A stretch of DNA of 64,000 nt from contig NZ_JAODAB010000002.1 of NCBI RefSeq assembly GCF_025336485.1, forward strand, positions 310,001 through 374,000. The letters run 5' to 3'. The translations under genes and the position numbers were made by a program. Below, in pieces: positions 19,332 to 28,457 of the stretch; within the stretch, counting starts at the first letter, position 1, and the number at the start of each line of letters is the position of its first letter. The DNA comes from Pseudomonas citri (GTDB taxonomy: Bacteria; Pseudomonadota; Gammaproteobacteria; Pseudomonadales; Pseudomonadaceae). The notes beneath the pieces are model-generated. The model was not told where the DNA came from. It saw only the letters and a program-made list of their open reading frames with translations, and searched no databases.

Positions 19332-19378
19332 GTTTTTTTGCCTGGTGGCGCAAATAGTCGTCAAGATTATGTGACAGC

Positions 19379-19394
19379 TGTAGGACGTTTTACA
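19379..19394. promoter_or_regulatory. Candidate PhhR box 1
   Basis: TGTAGGACGTTTTACA: TGTA and TTTACA half-sites in inverted orientation, resembling the PhhR/TyrR consensus TGTAAA-N6-TTTACA but two bases shorter between arms. It lies between phhR and phhA, about 127 bases before the phhR start and 200 before phhA. Confidence 0.5.
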
Positions 19395-19431
19395 GCCTCA
19401 TCTCCCTTCAGAGCGGCCACACGCCCAAATA

Positions 19432-19449
19432 CGTAACGAAAACTTTACG
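19432..19449. promoter_or_regulatory. Candidate PhhR box 2
   Basis: CGTAACGAAAACTTTACG has exactly the 18-base layout of the PhhR consensus TGTAAA-N6-TTTACA, with nine of the twelve fixed positions matching. It is 147 bases before the phhA ATG, a plausible place for activation of phhA. No sigma-54 -24/-12 element was seen before phhA. Confidence 0.6.
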
Positions 19450-19595
19450 AATTTTCCACCAACAAGCCGTTCAGCCCTAAATCGGCCCGCTGCGCACGCC
19501 TCTGCTTCGCGCTATCTCTAATACATCGCTGGACATAACAACAAACAGCCTTTCTCCCGGTTTCCGAGCCGGAGGAAAAACAGCAGGAGAGCAGC

Positions 19596-20381
19596 ATGAA
19601 GCAGACGCAGTACGTGGCCCGCGAGCCCGATGCGCAAGGTTTTATCCACTACACCGCCGAAGAACACGCGGTGTGGAATACGCTGATCACCCGCCAGCTG
19701 AAAGTCGTCGAAGGCCGTGCGTGCCAGGAATACCTGGACGGCATCGACAAGCTGGGCCTGCCCCACGACCGCATCCCGCAACTGAGCGAAATCAACCAAG
19801 TGCTGGGCGTAACCACCGGCTGGCAAGTCGCCCGGGTACCGGCGCTGATCCCTTTCCAGACGTTCTTCGAATTGCTCGCCAGCAAGCAGTTTCCGGTGGC
19901 AACCTTCATTCGTACCCGCGAAGAACTGGATTACCTGCAAGAGCCGGACATTTTCCACGAGATTTTCGGCCATTGCCCATTGCTGACCAATCCCTGGTTC
20001 GCAGAGTTCACCCACACCTACGGCAAGCTCGGCCTCCAGGCGTCCAAGGAAGAACGCGTTTACCTGGCGCGGCTGTATTGGATGACCATCGAGTTCGGCC
20101 TGGTGGAAACGCCGCAAGGCCGACGCATCTACGGCGGCGGCATCCTGTCCTCGCCCAAGGAAACCGTGTATTGCCTGTCCAACGAGCCGGAGCACCAGGC
20201 CTTCGACCCGCTGGAAGCCATGCGCACGCCGTACCGCATCGACATCCTGCAACCGCTGTATTTCGTGCTGCCGGAGCTCAAGCGTCTGTTCGACCTGGCC
20301 CACGAAGACATCATGGGCATGGTCAAGCGTGGCCGTGAACTGGGCTTGCATGCCCCGAAATTTCCACCAAAGGCTGCGTGA
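19596..20381 (+). CDS. phhA: Phenylalanine 4-monooxygenase (phenylalanine hydroxylase)
   Basis: A 261-residue iron- and tetrahydropterin-dependent hydroxylase converting phenylalanine to tyrosine. The iron ligands are visible: the H-E-I-F-G-H motif places histidines at 121 and 126, and the TIEFGL motif gives glutamate 166, exactly as in the P. aeruginosa enzyme. It is the bacterial monofunctional form without the N-terminal regulatory ACT domain. An AGCAGGAGAGCAGC ribosome site precedes the ATG. First gene of phhABC, divergent from its activator phhR. Confidence 0.98.
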   Translation: MKQTQYVAREPDAQGFIHYTAEEHAVWNTLITRQLKVVEGRACQEYLDGIDKLGLPHDRIPQLSEINQVLGVTTGWQVARVPALIPFQTFFELLASKQFPVATFIRTREELDYLQEPDIFHEIFGHCPLLTNPWFAEFTHTYGKLGLQASKEERVYLARLYWMTIEFGLVETPQGRRIYGGGILSSPKETVYCLSNEPEHQAFDPLEAMRTPYRIDILQPLYFVLPELKRLFDLAHEDIMGMVKRGRELGLHAPKFPPKAA

Positions 20382-20481
20382 CCCGCGACTTTTGATCCCA
20401 ATTGAGTCTGTTGCACAGCGCGGCTTTGCTTTAGCGTGGGTGCATCGACGCTTTTCAAATATTCGATCCAGGAAACCCACC

Positions 20482-20838
20482 ATGAACACTCTGAACCAAG
20501 CCCATTGCGAAGCCTGCCGCGCCGACGCCCCGCAAGTCAGCGACGAAGAACTGCCGGTGCTGATCAAGCAGATCCCGGACTGGAACATCGAAGTGCGCGA
20601 CAGCGTGATGCAGTTGGAAAAGGTATTCCTGTTCAAGAACTTCAAGCACGCCCTGGCGTTCACCAATGCCGTTGGCGAAATCTCTGAGGCCGAAGGCCAT
20701 CACCCTGGCCTGCTCACCGAATGGGGCAAGGTCACCGTGACCTGGTGGAGCCACTCCATCAAGGGCCTGCACCGCAACGACTTCATCATGGCCGCCCGCA
20801 CCGATGACGTGGCCAAGACAGCCGAGGGCCGCAAGTAA
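20482..20838 (+). CDS. phhB: 4a-hydroxytetrahydrobiopterin dehydratase (pterin-4a-carbinolamine dehydratase)
   Basis: A 118-residue protein with the PCD hallmark [13 protein letters not shown] and downstream [18 protein letters not shown]. It regenerates the pterin cofactor used by PhhA. The start at 20482 gives the family N terminus and follows AGGAAACCCACC; longer in-frame readings extend into phhA and are not credible. Its TAA stop overlaps the phhC ATG by one base. Confidence 0.97.
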   Translation: MNTLNQAHCEACRADAPQVSDEELPVLIKQIPDWNIEVRDSVMQLEKVFLFKNFKHALAFTNAVGEISEAEGHHPGLLTEWGKVTVTWWSHSIKGLHRNDFIMAARTDDVAKTAEGRK

Positions 20839-22031
20839 TGCATTTCGACGCCATCGGCCGGGTGCCCGGCGACCCGATCCTCGGCCTGATGGAGGCCTAT
20901 GGGGCGGACAGCAATCCGAACAAGTTCGACCTGGGTGTGGGTGTCTACAAGGATGCCCTGGGCCTGACGCCGATTCTTGCGTCGGTGAAACTGGCCGAGC
21001 AGCGACTCGTCGATAGCCAGGCTACCAAGACCTACATCGGCGGGCATGGCGATGCCGTGTTCGGCCGGTTGATCAATGAACTGGTATTGGGCGCCGACTC
21101 GTCGCTGATCCAGGAAAAACGCGCGGGCGCCACCCAGACCCCAGGCGGCACAGGGGCCCTGCGCCTGAGTGCCGACTTCATCGCCCAGTGCCTACCGGGC
21201 CGTGGCGTCTGGTTGAGCAATCCGACCTGGCCGATCCACGAAACCATCTTCGCGACGGCCGGACTCAAGGTCAGCCATTACCCTTACGTAGACGCTGATA
21301 ACCGCCTGGATTTCGAGGCGATGCTGGCCACCCTATCCCAGATTCCCAAAGGCGACGTGGTATTGCTGCACGCCTGTTGCCACAACCCCACTGGCTTCGA
21401 CCTGTCCCATGAGCAATGGCGGCAGGTGTTGGATGTGGTCCGTAGCCGCAACCTGCTGCCGCTGATCGACTTTGCCTACCAGGGCTTCGGCGATGGGTTG
21501 GAGCAGGACGCCTGGGCAGTCCGGCTGTTTGCCCAGGCGCTGCCGGAAATGCTGGTCACCAGCTCCTGCTCGAAGAACTTCGGGCTGTACCGCGACCGTA
21601 CCGGCGCGCTGATCGTGTGCGCGGCGGATGCGGAAAAACTCGTGGATATCCGCAGCCAATTGGCCAACATCGCTCGCAACCTGTGGTCGACACCACCGGA
21701 CCATGGCGCGGCGGTGGTGGCGACGATCCTGGGTGACGCGCAACTCAAGAGCCTGTGGGCCGACGAAGTACAGGCCATGCGTCTGCGCATCGCGCTGTTA
21801 CGCAACGGCTTGCTGGAAGCCCTCGAACCCCATGGCCTGCGTGAACGTTTTGCGCATATCGGTGTGCAACGCGGGATGTTCTCCTACACCGGTCTGACAC
21901 CGGGACAGGTCAAGCACTTGCGCGAGCGCCACAGCGTGTACATGGTCGGCACCGGCCGGGCCAACGTCGCCGGTATCGACGCCACGCGCCTGGGGCTGTT
22001 GGCCGAGGCTATTGCTGACGTTTGTAAATAA
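20838..22031 (+). CDS. phhC: Aromatic amino acid aminotransferase
   Basis: A 397-residue class I PLP aminotransferase (tyrosine/aspartate type). Visible motifs are the substrate-side DLGVGVYKD, the CHNPTGFD loop, and SCSKNFGLYRDR, which contains the PLP-binding lysine. In phhABC it transaminates tyrosine to 4-hydroxyphenylpyruvate, which then enters homogentisate breakdown. Its ATG overlaps the phhB stop (TAATG), so translation is coupled. Confidence 0.94.
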   Translation: MHFDAIGRVPGDPILGLMEAYGADSNPNKFDLGVGVYKDALGLTPILASVKLAEQRLVDSQATKTYIGGHGDAVFGRLINELVLGADSSLIQEKRAGATQTPGGTGALRLSADFIAQCLPGRGVWLSNPTWPIHETIFATAGLKVSHYPYVDADNRLDFEAMLATLSQIPKGDVVLLHACCHNPTGFDLSHEQWRQVLDVVRSRNLLPLIDFAYQGFGDGLEQDAWAVRLFAQALPEMLVTSSCSKNFGLYRDRTGALIVCAADAEKLVDIRSQLANIARNLWSTPPDHGAAVVATILGDAQLKSLWADEVQAMRLRIALLRNGLLEALEPHGLRERFAHIGVQRGMFSYTGLTPGQVKHLRERHSVYMVGTGRANVAGIDATRLGLLAEAIADVCK

Positions 22032-22040
22032 CACCAGTCA

Positions 22041-22072
22041 CTGTGGCGAGGGAGCAAGCTCCCTCGCCACAG
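22041..22072. repeat. REP-like palindrome, GTGGCGAGGG family
   Basis: CTGTGGCGAGGGAGC-AAGCTCCCTCGCCACAG, a near-perfect palindrome between the convergent phhC and nitroreductase genes; a probable hairpin end for both messages. Confidence 0.85.
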
Positions 22073-22083
22073 ACCTTTCGGGG

Positions 22084-22647
22084 CTAGGCGCCTGTCCACT
22101 CACGGACAAATTCGGCGGTGTCTTCTTTCGGCGCGATGCGCGCCTCTTTCTGCGGGGTACCCAGGTAAAGGAAGCCGATCACTTCCTCGCCATCGGCCAG
22201 GCCCAGCCCTTCGGCCACATGAGGCGAGTACGCCAGCTCACCCGTGCGCCACACGCCGCCAACACCCTGGGCATAAGCCGCCAGCAGGATGCCGTGGGCG
22301 GCGCAACCTGCCGCCAGCAATTGCTCGGATTTCGGGATTTTGAAATGGTCCTGCAAACGGGCGATCACCACCACGACCAACGGCGCACGCAACGGGCCAT
22401 TGAGGGCCTTTTCCACGACAGCTTCGGACACCAGCGGGTCATTGAAGCGTGCCGCTTCGGCCAGCAGTTCACCCATGCGATAGCGCGCTTGACCTTCGAC
22501 CGTCAGGAAACGCCATGGCCGCAACTGGCCATGGTCCGGGGCCCGCATCGCCGCGGCGAACATGACCTCGCGTTGTTCGGGGGTCGGCGCCGGGTCCACC
22601 AGGCGCGGGACGGAAACACGGTTGAGCAAAGCGTCGAGAGCCTGCAT
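22084..22647 (-). CDS. Nitroreductase family protein (YdjA-like)
   Basis: A 187-residue FMN-dependent oxidoreductase of the small YdjA type. It has the N-terminal RAPDHGQLRPWRFL segment, an APLVVVVIAR strand and LAAGCAAHGILLAAYAQGVGGVWRTG, and it ends soon after GFLYLGTP. The start at 22647 is preceded by GGAGGTGGCCG. The physiological substrate of these proteins is not well known. It is divergent from trkH. Confidence 0.9.
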   Translation of the reverse strand: MQALDALLNRVSVPRLVDPAPTPEQREVMFAAAMRAPDHGQLRPWRFLTVEGQARYRMGELLAEAARFNDPLVSEAVVEKALNGPLRAPLVVVVIARLQDHFKIPKSEQLLAAGCAAHGILLAAYAQGVGGVWRTGELAYSPHVAEGLGLADGEEVIGFLYLGTPQKEARIAPKEDTAEFVREWTGA

Positions 22648-22765
22648 CGGCCACCTCCTGAAAAAATGTCCGGCTATTCTAGACACAAGCGGCGCCGGGT
22701 GCCGGTTTACATGCAGCATGCCGTGGGTAGAATGGCGCCCTTCCCTTTCAGCCCGAGCGGACTTC

Positions 22766-24220
22766 ATGGCGTTGCCGACCCTGCGGATCATCGGTTTCAT
22801 TATCGGCATCTTCCTGATCACCCTGGCGATCTTCATGGTCGTGCCCATGGCCACGCTGCTGATCTTCGAGCGCACCCGGGACCTGCCGTCGTTCCTCTGG
22901 TCGAGCATGATCACCTTCGTCGCCGGCCTGGCGCTGGTCCTGCCCGGGCGCCCGGAACACATCCACCTGCGCCCGCGCGACATGTACCTGCTGACCGTCA
23001 GCAGTTGGCTGGTGGTGTGCATCTTTGCCGCGTTGCCCTTCCTGCTGACCCAGAAGATCAGCTACACCGACTCGTTCTTCGAGAGCATGTCGGGGATCAC
23101 CGCCACTGGCGCCACGGTCTTGAGTGGCCTGGACAACATGTCCCCGGGCATCCTGATGTGGCGCTCGCTGCTGCACTGGCTCGGCGGCATCGGTTTCATC
23201 GGCATGGCGGTGGCGATCCTGCCGTTGCTGCGCATCGGTGGCATGCGGTTGTTCCAGACTGAATCCTCGGACCGCTCGGAAAAAGTCATGCCCCGCTCCC
23301 ACATGGTGGCGCGATTGATCGTCGCGTCCTACGTGGGCATCACCATTCTCGGCACCCTGGCGCTGTGGTGGGCCGGGATGAGCCTGTTCGACGCCATCAA
23401 CCATTCGATGTCGGCCATTTCCACCGGAGGCTTCTCCACTTCGGACCTGTCGCTGGCCAAATGGACCGAGCCGGCGGTGCACTGGGTGGCCATCGTCATC
23501 ATGATCCTGGGCAGCCTGCCGTTCGCCCTCTACGTCTCGACGCTGCGGGGTCATCGCCGGGCGCTGATCAAGGACCAACAGGTCCAGGGGCTGCTCGCGG
23601 TGCTGCTGGTGACCTGGCTGGTGCTCGGCACCTGGTACTGGGCGACCACCGACCTGCATTGGCTCGACGCCCTGCGCCACGTGGCGCTGAACGTCACGTC
23701 GATCGTCACCACCACCGGTTTCGCCCTGGGGGACTACAGCCTGTGGGGCAATTTCTCGCTGATGCTGTTCTTCTACCTCGGGTTCGTCGGCGGCTGCTCC
23801 GGCTCGACGGCGGGCGGAATCAAGATCTTCCGCTTCCAGGTCGCCTACATTCTGCTTCGGGCCAACCTCAATCAGCTGATTCACCCGCGTGCGGTGATCA
23901 AGCAGAAATACAACGGTCACCGCCTCGACGAGGAAATCGTCCGCTCGATCCTCACCTTCTCGTTTTTCTTCGCCATCACTATCTGCGTGATCGCCCTGCT
24001 GCTGTCGCTGCTGGGCGTGGAGTGGATGACCGCGCTGACCGGTGCCGCCAGTACCGTTTCCGGCGTCGGCCCGGGCCTTGGGGAGACCATTGGCCCGGCC
24101 GGCAACTTTTCACCGCTGCCGGATGCCGCCAAGTGGATTCTGTCCGCCGGCATGCTGCTGGGCCGGCTGGAGATCATCACGGTGTTCGTGTTGTGCATTC
24201 CGGCGTTCTGGCGTCACTGA
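22766..24220 (+). CDS. Trk-type potassium uptake membrane protein (TrkH family)
   Basis: A 484-residue inner membrane protein with about ten hydrophobic segments and the repeated pore loops of the family: GITATGATVLSG, AISTGGFSTSD, TSIVTTTGFALGD and the last loop with VGPGLGETIGPAGNF. It carries out proton- or sodium-linked potassium uptake together with TrkA, which is not encoded here. I used the ATG at 22766, giving MALPTLRIIGF; upstream in-frame starts lie inside the divergent nitroreductase gene. The last 44 bases overlap the convergent AraC-type gene. Confidence 0.93.
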   Translation: MALPTLRIIGFIIGIFLITLAIFMVVPMATLLIFERTRDLPSFLWSSMITFVAGLALVLPGRPEHIHLRPRDMYLLTVSSWLVVCIFAALPFLLTQKISYTDSFFESMSGITATGATVLSGLDNMSPGILMWRSLLHWLGGIGFIGMAVAILPLLRIGGMRLFQTESSDRSEKVMPRSHMVARLIVASYVGITILGTLALWWAGMSLFDAINHSMSAISTGGFSTSDLSLAKWTEPAVHWVAIVIMILGSLPFALYVSTLRGHRRALIKDQQVQGLLAVLLVTWLVLGTWYWATTDLHWLDALRHVALNVTSIVTTTGFALGDYSLWGNFSLMLFFYLGFVGGCSGSTAGGIKIFRFQVAYILLRANLNQLIHPRAVIKQKYNGHRLDEEIVRSILTFSFFFAITICVIALLLSLLGVEWMTALTGAASTVSGVGPGLGETIGPAGNFSPLPDAAKWILSAGMLLGRLEIITVFVLCIPAFWRH

Positions 24221-25232
24221 CGGTCTGGCTGAGCAAGCGCGCCCGGTACTCGCCAGGCGTGGTGTCAAACCAACGGCGAAAGGCCCGGAAGAAATTGCTC
24301 GGGTCGGCAAACCCCAGCAGATAAGCGATTTCCAGCAAGGTCATGGTCGGTTGCGCCAGGTACTGCTCGGCCAGTTCGCGGCGGGTGTCGTCCAGCAGGT
24401 TCTGGAAGCAGGTACCCTCTTCCAGAAGGCGTCGCTGCAAGGTGCGCTGGGACAAATGCAGCTTCTGGGCCACCACCTCGCGCTTGGGCTCGCCCTGGGG
24501 CAGCAGCCGGCACAACACCTGCCGCGTCCGGTGCGTGACGCGACTTTCGGAAAAACGCGCCAGGTATTCACCGGCGAAACGATCATGGAGCTCCGCCATG
24601 GCCACGTTAGCCGTGGGCAGCGATGCTTCCATATCGGCCCGATGGAAAATCAGTGCATCGTAGGGCGCACCAAACACCAGTGGTGCGGGGAAGGCTTGTC
24701 GATAAGGCTCCGGGTCATCGGGCTCGGCGCCCTGGAACAACACCTTGACCGGGTGCAGGGAGCGTCCGGTCAGCCAGTTGCACATGGCCAGCGCACAGGC
24801 CAGGGATGCTTCGGCACTTTGCCGCGTCGGCGGGAGATGGTCGCCATGCACCGTCAGGATCAGCCCGTAGCCCTCTTTCAGCTGGCGGATACTCAGGTCG
24901 GCACTTTCGGCGATGATCCGCTGGTAACGCACCAGCCGCTGGAACCCTTCGATCAACGTGCGACTGGACATCAACGCGTAACCGACCACATGGAACGACG
25001 CCGGGCGCACCACCTTGCCCATGTTCAAGCCAATGGCCGGGTTGCCCGACAGCGTCACTGCCAGTTGCCAGAGGCGTGTCATCGAATCCTGGGGGAAACG
25101 GGCGTCCGGATCTTCCAGCGCGTCGAAATCCAGCCCCAACTGCTTGAACAGCGCACGGCAATCCAGGCCGTCCATTTCCAACGCCTTGACAATCCCCATC
25201 GCCCAGCTTGAAGAAGTCGTTCGTTCGCCCAT
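24177..25232 (-). CDS. AraC family transcriptional regulator
   Basis: A 351-residue regulator: N-terminal AraC-type ligand domain (residues ~20-220) and C-terminal double helix-turn-helix, with LHLSQRTLQRRLLEEG and LEIAYLLGFADPSNFFRAFRRWFDTTPGEYR. The layout is the OruR/ArgR-like group common in pseudomonads. Its 3' end overlaps trkH by 44 bases in convergent orientation; there is no obvious target next to it. Confidence 0.9.
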   Translation of the reverse strand: MGERTTSSSWAMGIVKALEMDGLDCRALFKQLGLDFDALEDPDARFPQDSMTRLWQLAVTLSGNPAIGLNMGKVVRPASFHVVGYALMSSRTLIEGFQRLVRYQRIIAESADLSIRQLKEGYGLILTVHGDHLPPTRQSAEASLACALAMCNWLTGRSLHPVKVLFQGAEPDDPEPYRQAFPAPLVFGAPYDALIFHRADMEASLPTANVAMAELHDRFAGEYLARFSESRVTHRTRQVLCRLLPQGEPKREVVAQKLHLSQRTLQRRLLEEGTCFQNLLDDTRRELAEQYLAQPTMTLLEIAYLLGFADPSNFFRAFRRWFDTTPGEYRARLLSQTVSDARTPECTTRTP

Positions 25233-25375
25233 GACGTTTTACTTGCATGACGAGCCGCAGGGTACGGCTGGTTTGGCGAAGGATACAGCGTCCGCTGTAA
25301 GACAGGACACTAGAGTGGCATCCATTGTCACTGGCTGTTGTGAATGATCCTTCTAGACTTCAATCAAGCCGTTGA

Positions 25376-25729
25376 ATGCAAAACCTCACCCCAACCACCA
25401 CCACAGAGCCTGCAGTCGTGGAAAACCCAAGAACATTCAATACGTTTGCCGAGTTCTATCCCTATTACCTGAGCGAGCACAGCAACAGCACCTGCCGACG
25501 ATTGCACTTCGCGGGTACGTCCCTGGTCATTTTGATTCTCGCCGTGGCGCTCACGGTCGGTAGCGGCTGGTGGCTGCTCACCGTGCCTGTGGCCGGCTAC
25601 GGTTTCGCCTGGGTCGGGCACTTTTTCTTCGAAAAGAACCGCCCGGCCACGTTCCGGCACCCGTTCTACAGCCTGCTCGGTGATTTCGTCATGTACCGCG
25701 ACATGCTGCGGGGCAAGGTTGCGTTCTAA
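25376..25729 (+). CDS. DUF962 / Mpo1-like membrane protein
   Basis: A 117-residue protein with the DUF962 pattern: FAEFYPYYLSEHSNSTCRRLHFAGT, two hydrophobic segments (about residues 48-80), then WVGHFFFEKNRPATFRHP and a LLGDFVMYRDM end. The family includes yeast Mpo1, a phytosphingosine 2-hydroxy-fatty-acid dioxygenase whose histidines match those seen here. The bacterial role is unknown. It stands alone between two minus-strand genes. Confidence 0.88.
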   Translation: MQNLTPTTTTEPAVVENPRTFNTFAEFYPYYLSEHSNSTCRRLHFAGTSLVILILAVALTVGSGWWLLTVPVAGYGFAWVGHFFFEKNRPATFRHPFYSLLGDFVMYRDMLRGKVAF

Positions 25730-25778
25730 TAAGAGAAACATCTCCCTCGCCACAAAAACTTATGTCACCGCAAACGTT

Positions 25779-26594
25779 TCAGGCCGGTTCGGCGATTTTC
25801 AGTGCCTTGAGTTGCGCCTCCCGGGCCTGGGCGTCCGCCAACCGGTAGAGTTCGATCGAGCCGTCCCAATGCTCGATCAACGCCGTACACGACTCGACCC
25901 AATCGCCGCAATTGAGGTACTCCACCCCGCCCACCTGGCGGATTTCGGCATGGTGAATGTGCCCGCAGACCACGCCATCCAGCTCGCGTTTCACGCACTC
26001 GTGGGCGATGGCCTCTTCGAAATCGCTGATGAAACTGACGGCGGTCTTGACCTTGTGCTTGAGGTACGCCGACAACGACCAGTAGCCGTAGCCATAGCGC
26101 GCCCGCCAATGGTTGAGCCAGCGGTTCAGCGTGAGGGTGAACTCGTAGGCCGAGTCGCCGAGGAACGCCAGCCAGCGGTGATAACGGGTGATGACATCGA
26201 ACTGATCGCCGTGGATCACCAGAAGGCGCCGACCGTCGACAGTCACGTGCACCGCCTCGTCCACCAACTGGATATTGCCCAGGATCAGCTTCGAGTAACG
26301 ACGCAGGAACTCATCGTGATTGCCGGTGACGTAGATCACCTCGGTGCCGCGCTTGCTCATGGTCAGCAGGCGCCGGATGACGTTGGTGTGGGCTTGCGGC
26401 CAATACATGCCGCCGCGCAGCTTCCAGCCATCGATGATGTCACCGACCAGGTAGATCCGGTCGGCCTGATAGCCCTTGAGAAACTGCGACAAATGTTCCG
26501 CCTGACAATCCCGGGTACCCAGGTGCACATCGGAAATCCACAGGGTGCGAACACGCTGCTTATTGCCTGGTCTGGCGAGTTCGGCGCTGGTCAT
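25779..26594 (-). CDS. UDP-2,3-diacylglucosamine diphosphatase-like metallophosphoesterase
   Basis: A 271-residue calcineurin-like phosphoesterase. Metal-binding motifs are SDVHLGTRD, VGDIIDGWK, TGNHDE, VIHGDQFD and GHIHHAEI, the last ones typical of LpxH-like enzymes of the YbbF/LpxH group. These hydrolyse UDP-2,3-diacylglucosamine to lipid X in lipid A synthesis, but this longer group exists alongside LpxH in pseudomonads and its substrate is uncertain. The start at 26594 is preceded by AGAGGGTT. Confidence 0.85.
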   Translation of the reverse strand: MTSAELARPGNKQRVRTLWISDVHLGTRDCQAEHLSQFLKGYQADRIYLVGDIIDGWKLRGGMYWPQAHTNVIRRLLTMSKRGTEVIYVTGNHDEFLRRYSKLILGNIQLVDEAVHVTVDGRRLLVIHGDQFDVITRYHRWLAFLGDSAYEFTLTLNRWLNHWRARYGYGYWSLSAYLKHKVKTAVSFISDFEEAIAHECVKRELDGVVCGHIHHAEIRQVGGVEYLNCGDWVESCTALIEHWDGSIELYRLADAQAREAQLKALKIAEPA

Positions 26595-26729
26595 TGGGCA
26601 ACCCTCTGATCGTTTTTGCCACTGTGCACGCCAGCGGTTAATGGCCCATGACAAACACAAGTCCATTACATGACAGCGCGGGGCGTCGTGTCCTCGGTGT
26701 ATGCTGGCGGCCTGACACGGGAGACCGCG

Positions 26730-27485
26730 ATGAGACCGATCCTCACACTGCGCCACTACAGCCACGACCTGATCGTCCACAGCCATGAGCATGCCCAACT
26801 GGTGTTCGGGTTGTCCGGCGCGCTGGATTTCGAGGTCGAAGGGTGTGGCAGCCAGGTGGTCCAGCAGAGCTTCGTCGTGATCCCCGCCGGTGCGCATCAC
26901 GCCTGCGGCAGCCCCCACGGCAGCCGTTGCCTGGTGCTGGACGTGCCCAGTGATGATTGGGTCGGACAATGCCTGGGCGATCACGCCGACGCCAGCCGCC
27001 GGTTGCTCGACGGCCCCGCGCGCCTGCCTCTGGATGCGGGACAAAGCCAGTTGGTCAGTTGGCTGGCAGGCAGCCCGGTGGACGATCCGCTGATCGCCCA
27101 GCAAGGCGCGGTGCTGCTCCTGGCGAGTCTCAATGGCACTCGGCAAGCATACGGGGGCAGGCGCCTGCCCTACGCCGCACTCAACGCCCACATCGATCAG
27201 AATGCCGCCTATCCCCTGCAAGTGGCGGACCTGGCGCGGGTCGCCGGGCTTTCAAGTGCCCGCCTGCACGCCCGTTTCATCGTCGAGCGTGGGCAAACCC
27301 CGATGGATTACATCCGCAGCCGCCGCTTGCACAAGGCCGTGGCGTTGCTGCGCGATTCGGACCTGCCCATCGGTGAAATCGCCCACCGGGTCGGCTACAG
27401 CTCCCAAAGCGCCTTCGCCGCAGCGGTGCTGCGCGAATTCGGCAGTTCGCCGGGCAAATTACGGCGAGCGCTAGAGCCGCGCTAA
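26730..27485 (+). CDS. AraC family transcriptional regulator with N-terminal cupin
   Basis: A 251-residue regulator with a cupin-like sensing domain (HSHEHAQLVFGLSG, VVIPAGAHHACGS) and a C-terminal AraC DNA-binding domain (ADLARVAGLSSARLHARFIV, IGEIAHRVGYSSQSAFAAAVLREFGSSP). The start at 26730 follows GGGAGACCGCG. The EamA exporter gene begins about 80 bases downstream on the same strand and is the likely target; this is inference. Confidence 0.9.
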   Translation: MRPILTLRHYSHDLIVHSHEHAQLVFGLSGALDFEVEGCGSQVVQQSFVVIPAGAHHACGSPHGSRCLVLDVPSDDWVGQCLGDHADASRRLLDGPARLPLDAGQSQLVSWLAGSPVDDPLIAQQGAVLLLASLNGTRQAYGGRRLPYAALNAHIDQNAAYPLQVADLARVAGLSSARLHARFIVERGQTPMDYIRSRRLHKAVALLRDSDLPIGEIAHRVGYSSQSAFAAAVLREFGSSPGKLRRALEPR

Positions 27486-27566
27486 AAATCGCTAGGATCG
27501 CGACAGACAAAAACGGCCGGCAACGGGTTCAATAGCCCGACGTTCAACCGTTTCACAAGGACTGCC

Positions 27567-28457
27567 ATGACGCCCCGTACCGCCCTCGGCGCCCTGCACA
27601 TCGGCGCACTCATGTTTGGCCTGACCGGCGTATTCGGCAAACTCGCCGCCGCCTCGCCGACGATGATCGTTTTCGGTCGTGCGGTCTTCGCTGTGCTCGC
27701 CCTCGCCACGTTCGCCCGGTTCGCCGGCCGTACTCCCTGGCGCACACTGCGGGCCCGGGACGCCAGGCGACTGCTGCTGAGCGGCCTGCTGCTGACTGGA
27801 CACTGGGTGAGCTTCTTCCTCTCGGTAAAAATCGCCGGGGTGGCGATCGCCACACTGGGGTTCGCCAGTTTCCCGGCCTTTACCGTGCTGCTCGAGGGAC
27901 TGATCTTCCGCGAGCGCATTCGCGCCAATGAGGTCCTTTTGGTGGTGTTGGTGAGTATCGGCCTGGTGTTGGTCACGCCGGCCTTCGACCTGGCCAGCGG
28001 CGCCACCACCGGGCTCTTGTGGAGCGTGGCCTCGGGGCTGCTGTTCGCCTTGCTGTCGCTGACCAACCGCGCCGGCTCCGAACACGTGCCGCCAGTGCAG
28101 GCCGCGCTGTGCCAGAACGTCGTGGTAGCGGCATGTCTGTTGCCCATGGCCGTGCCCCAGCTGGGCGAAGTGCGCCCGGTCGACTGGCTGTGGATCGGGT
28201 TGCTCGGTGTGTTCTGCACCGGCGTGGCCCACAGCTTGTTCGTCGCCAGCCTGGCAGTGATCAAGGCCCGGACTGCGGCGGTGGTCTTCGCCATGGAGCC
28301 GGTCTACGGCATCACCATGGCCTGGCTGCTGTTCGGTGAAGAACCGACGCTGCGCATGCTGCTGGGCGGTGTGCTGATCATCGTTGCCATCGTGGTGTCG
28401 AGCCAACTGGCCAGCTCACGCAAAAGCGGGATGGGCGCCGAAGCGCCGTCTCACTGA
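27567..28457 (+). CDS. EamA/DMT family transporter
   Basis: A 296-residue inner membrane protein with ten predicted hydrophobic segments in two EamA repeats of five. Typical features are FGRAVFAVLALATFARF in helix 2, LEGLIFRERI after helix 4 and AVVFAMEPVYGITMAWLLFGEEPT in the second half. The family exports small metabolites such as amino acids or nucleosides. The gene follows an AraC-type regulator; its stop lies just inside the convergent SelT/W gene (seven-base overlap). Confidence 0.9.
   Translation: MTPRTALGALHIGALMFGLTGVFGKLAAASPTMIVFGRAVFAVLALATFARFAGRTPWRTLRARDARRLLLSGLLLTGHWVSFFLSVKIAGVAIATLGFASFPAFTVLLEGLIFRERIRANEVLLVVLVSIGLVLVTPAFDLASGATTGLLWSVASGLLFALLSLTNRAGSEHVPPVQAALCQNVVVAACLLPMAVPQLGEVRPVDWLWIGLLGVFCTGVAHSLFVASLAVIKARTAAVVFAMEPVYGITMAWLLFGEEPTLRMLLGGVLIIVAIVVSSQLASSRKSGMGAEAPSH

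Noticed and set aside
17426..19357. A 643-codon open frame opposite phhR
   Set aside because: phhR is unmistakable by ACT, AAA+ and helix-turn-helix motifs, and the opposite frame has no family features.
22766..24220. Possible KtrB rather than TrkH
   Set aside because: The length and N terminus fit TrkH better; the distinction does not change the role in potassium uptake.
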